Shown here: piece after piece, positions 27,545 through 34,049 of the stretch
How the letters are laid out: each line of letters starts with the position of its first letter
How positions within the stretch are numbered: the first letter of the stretch is position 1
Origin: Gloeomargarita lithophora Alchichica-D10
GTDB lineage: Bacteria > Cyanobacteriota > Cyanobacteriia > Gloeomargaritales > Gloeomargaritaceae
Assembly (NCBI RefSeq): GCF_001870225.1
Contig: NZ_CP017675.1
Location: 484,776-534,901, forward strand
Direction of reading: 5' to 3'
Length of the DNA stretch: 50,126 nt
Translations under genes and position numbers: made by a program
Notes under the pieces: generated by a model
Seen by the model: only the letters and a program-made list of their open reading frames with translations
What the model was told of the DNA's origin: nothing
Database searches by the model: none

Positions 27545-28138
27545 ATGCCTAGAAAAGACATATACAAGGACGCTGTACCCTTCAAGCGTCAGGGGGACAT
27601 ACCGGGGGACGTGCCATTAGGTAAGAGTATTGGTATCAGGCTACCGGCTGACATTGACAAGGCCATTAGAGCGTTACCGGAGCCTACCGCATGGGCACGG
27701 CAAGTCTTAATACAAGCGGCCAGGGCGGAACTACTGGGGGAATGCCCCGCCGTAACCCCAGGGACGGAACCCGCAGGCGATAGTCAAGCCCAGGACAATT
27801 CCCCGGCGGTGGTGGCCGCCGTCAACTCAGGTGCGGAATTGTTGCAGTTGGTGGACACTGCGCAACGACTAAAGACTGTCCCTGAAAATGAAACCGCCCC
27901 GCCCCCACCGGGTAACCCCCCCGTTGATCAAGCCAGTCTTCACTTTGAGTTTGTGCCAGAACAGGCGTTTGTTAGCGTGGATCACTTGCAAAAAGTGCTG
28001 TTGCCGCTCCTAAAAACTGCACGTGAGCAAACGAAAATCGAGAATGTTCAGTCCTACTTAGAAGGAATGCAGTACATACTTTCTAGATCGGCGGTTCCCC
28101 CACCACCCGTAACAATCGAGGTGCAAGCGAGAATATAA
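27545..28138 (+). CDS. Ribbon-helix-helix-like regulator
   Basis: A protein of 197 residues from ATG 27545 (a TTG two codons earlier is less likely). Residues 27-60 (KSIGIRLPADIDKAIRALPE then AWARQVLIQAAR) have the beta strand plus two helices of RHH/CopG-type regulators. The rest is an acidic and proline-rich linker and a C-terminal helical part (FVSVDHLQKVLLPLLKTAREQ). Three operator-like repeats lie in its own upstream region, one touching the leftward promoter, so it is the probable repressor of the element's recombination genes. Confidence 0.65.
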   Translation: MPRKDIYKDAVPFKRQGDIPGDVPLGKSIGIRLPADIDKAIRALPEPTAWARQVLIQAARAELLGECPAVTPGTEPAGDSQAQDNSPAVVAAVNSGAELLQLVDTAQRLKTVPENETAPPPPGNPPVDQASLHFEFVPEQAFVSVDHLQKVLLPLLKTAREQTKIENVQSYLEGMQYILSRSAVPPPPVTIEVQARI

Positions 28139-28153
28139 CCCCCACCAGAGAAA

Positions 28154-28184
28154 AAAAGGGATAACATACGGGATAATCCCTTTT
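28154..28184 (+). terminator. Terminator after the RHH-like gene
   Basis: AAAAGGGAT and ATCCCTTTT form a perfect 9-bp stem with a 13-base loop, ending in a T-run, 16 bases after the stop. As the arms are A-rich and T-rich it could work in both directions. It also contains GGGATAA motifs like those near attL. Confidence 0.7.
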
Positions 28185-28238
28185 AACCGACTTACCAGAA
28201 GGCTTATACAGTAAGGTTTACAGCGACTAATTAGAAGG

Positions 28239-28252
28239 CAGTATCGCCCATA
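28239..28252 (+). other. attR core of the integrative element
   Basis: CAGTATCGCCCATA, identical to 19663-19676. The flanks differ on both sides, so the common core is exactly 14 bp. It marks the right end of the element. Confidence 0.85.
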
Positions 28253-28325
28253 CGAGTTTTGACCCTTTTGGTTCGTGTTTTACGGGACTCTCTTGTAAGT
28301 ATGGGATGGGTATGGTTGGGGTTAA

Positions 28326-28631
28326 TTGGGGCGGTTTAGGGCTGAAATTGGGCTACATAATTTTGAGCCACAATCATGTCCCGTGAATGGGTCAAGCTGG
28401 AAGGGAAGCCTCTCCCTGTGGGCGGTGGATGAGATGCTGGTACTGCGGTGGCGGTATCAAGCCAATCGGTTTTCCCTTGCCCTCAGCTTGCCGGACACCA
28501 CTGCGAATCGGAAGCAAGCCAAAAAAATGGCAAATGAGATTGAACGGGATGTAGCCGCCTCTGTCTTTGATGTCAACCTGGTCAAATACCGCCCGGAACC
28601 CATCGTTGCCCCCGTAGCCCAAAATGTATAG
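28326..28631 (+). pseudogene. N-terminal fragment of a tyrosine integrase
   Basis: The frame gives about 101 residues. WKGSLSLWAVDEMLVLRWRYQANRFSLALSLPDTTANRKQAKKMANEIERDV, then a DVNLVKYRP tail, matches the arm-binding N-terminus of many phage integrases (pattern LRWRYxGxRxxLxLGLPDTxxNRKxAxxxAxxIExDI). The core and catalytic domains are missing. It lies 74 bp outside attR in the orientation expected for an integrase reading away from the att site. It is a different type from the intact integrase. Best read as the relic of an earlier element at the same tRNA. Confidence 0.7.
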
Positions 28632-28706
28632 CCCTACTGGATTTGGTTAGGACATATAAATGAGTTTGGCAACCTTACATGATTGTGCTGATGCTGCTTT
28701 TGTCAC

Positions 28707-28737
28707 TTGTCCTAAGGTTAGTGCGTAGTGCTATAAT
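28707..28737 (+). promoter_or_regulatory. Promoter of the DUF29 gene
   Basis: TTGTCC (28707-28712), a 19-base spacer and perfect TATAAT (28732-28737) with an upstream TG, making an extended -10. It lies about 85 bases before ATG 28822. Confidence 0.55.
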
Positions 28738-28821
28738 TCCCATTGCAATAGGATACCGGCAAACGGTGTTGGCATGGTTGGTAAGATGGTTGTAAAGCAG
28801 AATTTATTCTATTAGGGTTTC

Positions 28822-29250
28822 ATGGAAGAACTAATGACCTTGAGGAACTACCTACTCGCAGGGGACATCACCTCAGCCTTAACCCTTGTGGATGAGATGG
28901 AAGAGATGAGCAAAGATGACAAGATCAGCAACATTGCTAGCTACGCTGTAATACTCCTATTGCATCTCATCAAGCAACAAATAGAACAGCGTACTACTAA
29001 GTCTTGGGATGTCTCAATCCGCAATTCTGTCAGGCACATTAATCGTAAAAATAAACGCCGTAATGCTGGGGGATATTACCTCACTCAATATGAACTGCTA
29101 AGCAGTCTTCAAGAAGTATTTAATGATGCAATAGATCAGGCATCCCTAGAAGTGGCTAATGATAGTTATGACTCCGAACAGTTGTCAGCATTAGTGGATA
29201 GAAAAGCCATCATTGATAAAGCTATGAGCTTAATCGTCAATGACCTGTAA
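28822..29250 (+). CDS. DUF29-family protein
   Basis: A protein of 142 residues. LLLHLIKQQIEQRTTKSWDVSIRNSVRHINR corresponds to the LLxHLLKWxYQPExRxxSWRxTIRxxR core of DUF29, a family abundant in cyanobacteria and of unknown function. It differs clearly from the three DUF29 copies at 38338-39698, so it is not a recent duplicate. It sits between the integrase relic and the 33-bp relic repeat and may be cargo of the decayed older element. Confidence 0.7.
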   Translation: MEELMTLRNYLLAGDITSALTLVDEMEEMSKDDKISNIASYAVILLLHLIKQQIEQRTTKSWDVSIRNSVRHINRKNKRRNAGGYYLTQYELLSSLQEVFNDAIDQASLEVANDSYDSEQLSALVDRKAIIDKAMSLIVNDL

Positions 29251-29259
29251 CTCATGGGT

Positions 29260-29292
29260 TTTAACCTCCAAAGTGTAGGGTTTAACGTTGTA
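29260..29292 (-). repeat. 33-bp leader repeat, copy outside the element
   Basis: Identical over 33 bases to the leader of the Rad52-like gene at 26585-26617. Here no annealing gene follows: the minus-strand ATG at 29254 runs backwards into the DUF29 gene. This marks the edge of a deleted, related element. Confidence 0.75.
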
Positions 29293-29332
29293 TAAACCTT
29301 GCAGATAACCTGCCTACCAAACGGCAACGGCT

Positions 29333-31462
29333 TTAAGCAATCGGTTGCCCATCCAGACGGCGAATCGCCACCACCGCTGGTTTCGGGGGTGCATTGGGCG
29401 CACCGGCAGGCCAGTTGGAACCCTGGGGCACCACCCGCTCCTGCATAAACCGGTCACCGTCCTTATTCACCATGCGGACTTCCAGGGTGCGCTTCGCCCC
29501 ATCTTTGCGAATGCTCCCCGCCTCGCCGGGATGTTGCACCGCCAGAAAGAGGGTTTTGCGGTCATCGCTGAGATAAGGGCCGGTCAGTTCGCACTCCATT
29601 GGGCCAAGGGCAAAAAGAAAAGCCTGCCCCGCCTGCGCCCCCCGGGTGGGGATAAACCACATGGAATTGTTGCCAAAACGCCCGGTTCCCGGCATCGCCG
29701 CCGGATTATTCAAACGGCTGGTTGACATATCCGTGACCATCCACAAATCCCCCGCCGGGTCAACCATTAGGTTATCCGGGTTGGCAAACCCACCCCCATC
29801 CAGATTCGCTTCGCCCCCGGTGGCGACCATCTTCCAGGTGAATGCCATCGCCGTGGGTTCACTATTTTGCTCTTGCAACGCCATGATCCAACCCGGTTCG
29901 TAGGATTTTTGGTTATACGGCCCGACAAAAATCCGCTCATCGGGACCACCGTCTTGACTGCTGGGACTACCAGATGTAAAAGCAATGTACAGCGTCCCAT
30001 CCGGGGCAATTTTGGTATCTTCCGGGCGAGCGGTGCAGGTGGCTCCGGCGGCATTGGCGGCGTAGTGGGCATCAATCAAAATCGCCCCCTGCTGTTCTTC
30101 CCGGCTACCCGTGTATAAATCCCCCAGGGTTTTGTACTGTTGCTTGTACTGCTCTACCTCGCTGGTTTTGGTCACCGGCGCAAAGCCCCCCGCAGGCCGC
30201 TTGGGTAGGGTGATCATCCCCCCGGCGTGGACTTCCGGCAAATCCGGGTTGACTGGGCTATCGGGGGTAAGGGCAAGCCACCGCCCCGTGCCATCGGGGT
30301 TAAACTTGGCCGCATAGAGCAACCCCTGCGCCAACAAACGGGAATTGGCTTTATCCTGGGGGTCACGCACCGCCTCCCGGCTGACAAATTTGTACAGATG
30401 GCCGCCCCGCCGGTCACAGCCGGAGTAAAACGCCAGGGGTTTCCCCGCCACCACCCGTATCCCCACCGCCTCATGGCGAAACCGCCCCAGCCAGGTATGC
30501 TTGGTGCCCTTGTCCTGGGGATTGGCCGGGTCAACCTCCACGATCCAACCGTACTTGTTCCCCGCTAACCCCAGGGCACTGCCATGCCCCGCCAATTCCC
30601 CATCCGCAATCGTAAAAGGCCGGGTTCCCGGGGCAAAAGACGTGCCATCGCCATAAACCGGCTCCGCCACCAAATACTGAAAATTCTCCTCCGCACTCAA
30701 CACCGTCCCCCAAGGCGTTGTCCCCCCGGCGCAGTTGCCAAAGGTGCCGATGATCTTGGTGCCCAAATTGTCCATGTACCCCTGCCCCTGGGTTTTGCGG
30801 AAAATCAACGTCCCCGGCCCAGTCGCCCCCAAATAATTCCCATCCCGCCAGCCCGAAATCCCGGAAATGCGCCGGTCTGCCGCACCGGGGGACTTCACCC
30901 AGCGATTCCCCTCCTGGCGAATGGTCATCACGCCAATCCCCAAATCCTCCAAGGCGGCCACCACAATTTGCTCAATTTGCGCCTTCAAAGGGTTATCACC
31001 TGCCATGCCATAGGCATCCACCGGACCCGTTTCCAGGGCTTTTTGGACGGCCATAAACGGTAAATCTGTCCCCAACACTGCCCCATAGGTTTGCATCCAG
31101 GTGCGGGCACTGATGTACTCAAAATTGATAGTCAAATACCCTTGATTTGCACCACTGGCAATAAAAGATAAATAATCGTTGTTATATCCCAACCGGCTAT
31201 TACCTAAACTATCGCCCCAACTGGCAATCACCTCATAGGTATAACCTTCCGGTAGCACCAATTCATCCCGAATTTCCACCTGGCGATAGGCGTTTTTCTG
31301 TTGCTCTGCCGTCAACCCATCCGTGGGTAGGGGCATCACCCCCCGCAATGGCGAAAATTTCAAGTTGGTCGGTTTCGCCGCCTGGGTTGCCCCGGTTCCC
31401 CAAGCTACCGCACCCCAACCACTGGCTAAAAACAACAACGCTTCCCGCCGGGTAATACGCAT
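29333..31462 (-). CDS. phoX: PhoX-family alkaline phosphatase (DUF839)
   Basis: A protein of 709 residues from ATG 31462 with AGGAAA upstream; an in-frame start eight codons earlier is less likely. The N-terminus MRITRREALLFLASGWGAVAWG has a twin-arginine signal, so the folded enzyme is exported. DUF839 features: LSAEENFQYL, GRFRHEAVG, FYSGCDRRGGHLYKFVS, RPEDTKIAPDGTLYIAFTSG, GGFANPDNLMVDPAGDLWMVTDM. PhoX enzymes use calcium and iron and release phosphate from organic esters. An upstream Pho-box-like repeat supports phosphate control. Confidence 0.92.
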   Translation of the reverse strand: MRITRREALLFLASGWGAVAWGTGATQAAKPTNLKFSPLRGVMPLPTDGLTAEQQKNAYRQVEIRDELVLPEGYTYEVIASWGDSLGNSRLGYNNDYLSFIASGANQGYLTINFEYISARTWMQTYGAVLGTDLPFMAVQKALETGPVDAYGMAGDNPLKAQIEQIVVAALEDLGIGVMTIRQEGNRWVKSPGAADRRISGISGWRDGNYLGATGPGTLIFRKTQGQGYMDNLGTKIIGTFGNCAGGTTPWGTVLSAEENFQYLVAEPVYGDGTSFAPGTRPFTIADGELAGHGSALGLAGNKYGWIVEVDPANPQDKGTKHTWLGRFRHEAVGIRVVAGKPLAFYSGCDRRGGHLYKFVSREAVRDPQDKANSRLLAQGLLYAAKFNPDGTGRWLALTPDSPVNPDLPEVHAGGMITLPKRPAGGFAPVTKTSEVEQYKQQYKTLGDLYTGSREEQQGAILIDAHYAANAAGATCTARPEDTKIAPDGTLYIAFTSGSPSSQDGGPDERIFVGPYNQKSYEPGWIMALQEQNSEPTAMAFTWKMVATGGEANLDGGGFANPDNLMVDPAGDLWMVTDMSTSRLNNPAAMPGTGRFGNNSMWFIPTRGAQAGQAFLFALGPMECELTGPYLSDDRKTLFLAVQHPGEAGSIRKDGAKRTLEVRMVNKDGDRFMQERVVPQGSNWPAGAPNAPPKPAVVAIRRLDGQPIA

Positions 31463-31494
31463 GGTTTCCTGTCTCAGAGAAGGCACACTACCGC

Positions 31495-31538
31495 ATTCTA
31501 TAAATTCAACCGGGAACTGAGGTTAAAAACACATTAAA
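31495..31538 (-). promoter_or_regulatory. Pho-box-like repeats and -10 upstream of phoX
   Basis: On the minus strand TTTAATGT (31538-31531), TTTAACCT (31527-31520) and TTCCCGGT (31516-31509) lie at exact 11-base spacing, the layout of cyanobacterial Pho boxes (consensus YTTAACCT). The middle one matches fully, the first 6 of 8, the last weakly. TAGAAT (31500-31495) follows as the -10. Confidence 0.55.
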
Positions 31539-31566
31539 AACCGGTTATCAAAACCGAAATCCAGGA

Positions 31567-33051
31567 CTAATTCCGGGGTTTGATCCGTTGCCAAGCCATC
31601 TGGATAAATTGGGGCAACCCGGCTTCTTGACTGCGCATCTGGGTTTGGACTACCCCGTCCATACCCCCCGTTCCCCAACTTTGGTTTTGCTGGAAATAGG
31701 TAATAAAACTCAAACCCGCCACCCGGGTCAAATAGGCGGCACTAATACTTTGCACTGCCGAAGTAATTACATATCCCCCCAAAGTCGCTTTCAGGGTACG
31801 GCTGACCAAACTGGCTACCCCCCGCACCACCCCCAAGGCCGTTAGGGTTTTTACCAGAGAAAGCGCCAATTCCCGTCCCTGCGCCAAGCTCAACTCACAG
31901 CCATAAACCTGCCCCAATTCCACGACCATTTGTGCTTGCACGGCGGCCTGGGCCAGCAAATCCACCCCCGGCAAGGGCGTGAGCCACACCACCCCCGCCC
32001 CAATCCACTGGAACCGCTCCACAATTCCTGCCGCTTGGCGTTGGCGTTGGCGGTCGAGGATGGCCTGGGCTTCCGCACCTAACTGCTGACATTGTAATAA
32101 TAAATTATCGGCAATCAAATCCTCCCCTTCGGCCTGCAAAATCGCCGCCAGTCGCCGCAAAAGCCGTTCAATATCCGCCGGGGGTTGGTAGGGTTCCCCC
32201 GTAGCCAGGGTGACGCTGGGGGGGGCGCTGGCGATGGCCACCACATCCGCCGGGGCGAGGAGTCCCTGCACCCGTTGGCGAATTTGGGTCAGGAGGGCTG
32301 TCTGGTCAGCCGCCAAATACAAATCGGTTTTATTGAAGGCCAGCACCACCCGCTTGCCCAGTTGCCGCAGATGTTGTAGGACTTGAAATTCCGATTGGCG
32401 CAGGTCATTATCCACCACCAAAATTACCAAATCCGCCTGGTTTGCCCATTCCCTGGCCTGCATTTCCCGGCTGGCTCCGGCCACCGAACCCTCCTGGAGT
32501 CCCGGCGTATCCACCAGTTCAATCCGGCGGGGTACGCCTTTCAAGCGCAATCCATAAACCTGGGCGGTGGTCGTGGTTCCCAAGCTAGGAGCAACTTCCC
32601 CGGCGATACGTCCGAGCAAGGTATTAACCAGAGCCGTCTTGCCCGTCGAAGCGGTGCCCAAGATCACCAGGCGCAGGGGTTGGCGGGCTTGTTGGTTGGC
32701 GAGTTCTTGGTATTGAGCCTCTAAAACCTGCCGAGTAATCCGGTCTTCAATTTGGGCTAATTGCTGGGCAAGGTCTGCGAGTTGGGCACTGACGGCGGTG
32801 TGGGGTTGCCGGGGGTTGCGCTTGGGGGTGGGGCGTACCGGGCGACCAACCAACCAAAAAATTCGCCCCAAGGTCAGCACTAATCCCAACAGCACCAGGA
32901 GGAACAACCCCAGTAGGAGATTCGCCACCGTAGCACCGCCCAGGGCGAGGATTTGGGTGTATAAACCCAGGAGATTTTGCGTCAATCCCAACCCCAGCAC
33001 CAGGGTCAAGACCACCCCAGCCAGGAATAACCCCCACTGCCAACGACGCAT
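31567..33051 (-). CDS. Membrane-anchored GTPase with DUF697 domain
   Basis: A protein of 494 residues. Two N-terminal membrane helices (about residues 6-28 and 38-62). The GTPase domain has G1 GTASTGKT near 133, G3 DTPGLQEGS and G4 NKTD. The C-terminal half is a DUF697-like hydrophobic domain (GIVERFQWIGAGVVWLTPLPGVDLLAQAAVQAQMVVELGQVYG...). Proteins with this make-up are common in cyanobacteria and related to YcjF/dynamin-like GTPases; their role is not settled, though membrane organisation is suspected. Confidence 0.85.
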   Translation of the reverse strand: MRRWQWGLFLAGVVLTLVLGLGLTQNLLGLYTQILALGGATVANLLLGLFLLVLLGLVLTLGRIFWLVGRPVRPTPKRNPRQPHTAVSAQLADLAQQLAQIEDRITRQVLEAQYQELANQQARQPLRLVILGTASTGKTALVNTLLGRIAGEVAPSLGTTTTAQVYGLRLKGVPRRIELVDTPGLQEGSVAGASREMQAREWANQADLVILVVDNDLRQSEFQVLQHLRQLGKRVVLAFNKTDLYLAADQTALLTQIRQRVQGLLAPADVVAIASAPPSVTLATGEPYQPPADIERLLRRLAAILQAEGEDLIADNLLLQCQQLGAEAQAILDRQRQRQAAGIVERFQWIGAGVVWLTPLPGVDLLAQAAVQAQMVVELGQVYGCELSLAQGRELALSLVKTLTALGVVRGVASLVSRTLKATLGGYVITSAVQSISAAYLTRVAGLSFITYFQQNQSWGTGGMDGVVQTQMRSQEAGLPQFIQMAWQRIKPRN

Positions 33052-33398
33052 CGTTAATTTGACCCAAATAGTTCAAATATAAAACATCCATTGGCTCTTC
33101 TAACAACACCTCTATCTATTGGAACCAACCGATAGCCTGCGTGGCGTAGCCATAAATCTCATCGCTGGAAGGCAGAAATTCTGGTTCGGGGGGTGCCCCC
33201 CTGCGACCTCTATTCTCATAGCGATAGCGTGGCGTAGCCATAATCTTTCGCAGTCGTTAAATGGCTATTTAAGTTTTCTTTGGGTTATCAACAATTTACT
33301 TTCCCTAAAATAGATCAATACTCACCTCATTCCGTTCTGATTTAGGATTGCTATATATCCTCTAGGTAAGTTTGATATCTAAATTTTAGACTAAGTTG
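33052..33398. repeat. Intergenic region packed with dispersed repeats
   Basis: No gene in 347 bp. It holds two inverted copies of the short palindromic repeat (33131-33152 and 33225-33241), a MITE-like core with GGGGGGTGCCCCCC and TGCGACC (about 33167-33216) and an ATTGCTATA terminus at 33347-33355. The pieces look like a MITE into which other repeats have been inserted or recombined. Confidence 0.55.
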
Positions 33399-33921
33399 CC
33401 CCCCTTTTTAAGGGGGGATCAAGGGGGGATTAAACTATTAAGTTGCTCACGGACACTCTAAAATTCTTGTAAGACTTGCTGATTAGTAAATCTGACAATG
33501 CTTAAGCCATAGCTTTCTAGTCTTTGAGTCCGTTCTTCATCATGGGCTTGCCCCTCGTCCGTGAAATGACTATCACCATCAATCTCAATTACAAGCTTGA
33601 GGCTAGAGCAATAAAAATCAACGATAAAGTGATCTATTGGTCTTTGCCTCAAGACCCGAAATTTGAAGGTTCTCAAATATCCATGCCAAATCTTTCTCTC
33701 CGCATGGGTCATGCTTTTGCGGAGTTCTTTTGCTCTGGGAACTAATGCGGGATTGTAAGGCAGATGAAAGTCGCTATCGTTTAGTTCAGTCATCGATCCC
33801 CCTACCTTTCTTAAAAGGATTCAAAGTCTCCCTTTTGAAGGGGGATTTAGGAGGATCGAATACTGAGATTGTAATTAAAAGGCTCATGCTTAATCCCCCC
33901 TGCCCCCCTTAAAAAGGGGGG
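33399..33921. mobile_element. DUF559 cassette bounded by inverted repeats
   Basis: The left end (33399-33433) and right end (33890-33921) are inverted copies. Reading inward-out, both follow TTAATCCCCCCT, a 2-4 base variable step, then CCCCCCTTAAAAAGGGGG. The unit is 523 bp and carries only the DUF559 gene. A third, imperfect CCC/GGG hairpin lies at 33829-33850. No target duplication is obvious. Mobility is inferred from the structure. Confidence 0.55.
33458..33793 (-). CDS. DUF559 endonuclease-like protein, early stop
   Basis: A protein of 111 residues. LRKSMTHAERKIWHGYL, FRVLRQRPIDHFIVDFYCSSLKLVIEIDGDSH and LSIVRFTNQQVLQEF are the standard DUF559 (Vsr-like/PD-(D/E)XK) blocks with catalytic-type D-x(n)-E-I-D. 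It ends with TAG after VLQEF. Reading through that codon continues in frame as SVREQLNSLIPP to TGA at 33421-33419, which matches the usual family C-terminus, so a GAG-to-TAG change is likely. The lost tail is short and the protein may still fold. Confidence 0.75.
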   Translation of the reverse strand: MTELNDSDFHLPYNPALVPRAKELRKSMTHAERKIWHGYLRTFKFRVLRQRPIDHFIVDFYCSSLKLVIEIDGDSHFTDEGQAHDEERTQRLESYGLSIVRFTNQQVLQEF

Positions 33922-34049
33922 AAAGTCCTAATACTTCAAGCTGTTGCTGTCGCTTCATCGGTTTCAATCGCTCGTTCTACTGCTAGCGAGATCACTTTTT
34001 AAGGTGTCCCAAACAACATCTTCATCTACATTTAAGTCATCGTGAGCAA
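33922..34049 (-). pseudogene. Possible relic of a small gene
   Basis: On the minus strand DDLNVDEDVVWDTLK is read near 34040-33996. After a one-base shift at a run of A residues (TTAAAAAG) the next frame gives KVISLAVERAIETDEATATA and a stop. Joined, they form a plausible protein C-terminus, suggesting a frameshifted relic. The family is not recognised. The piece directly follows the end of the debranching enzyme gene. Confidence 0.3.

Noticed and set aside
28239-28252. attR as part of a second tRNA gene
   Set aside because: Only the 3' acceptor strand and part of the T arm are present; no anticodon arm precedes it.
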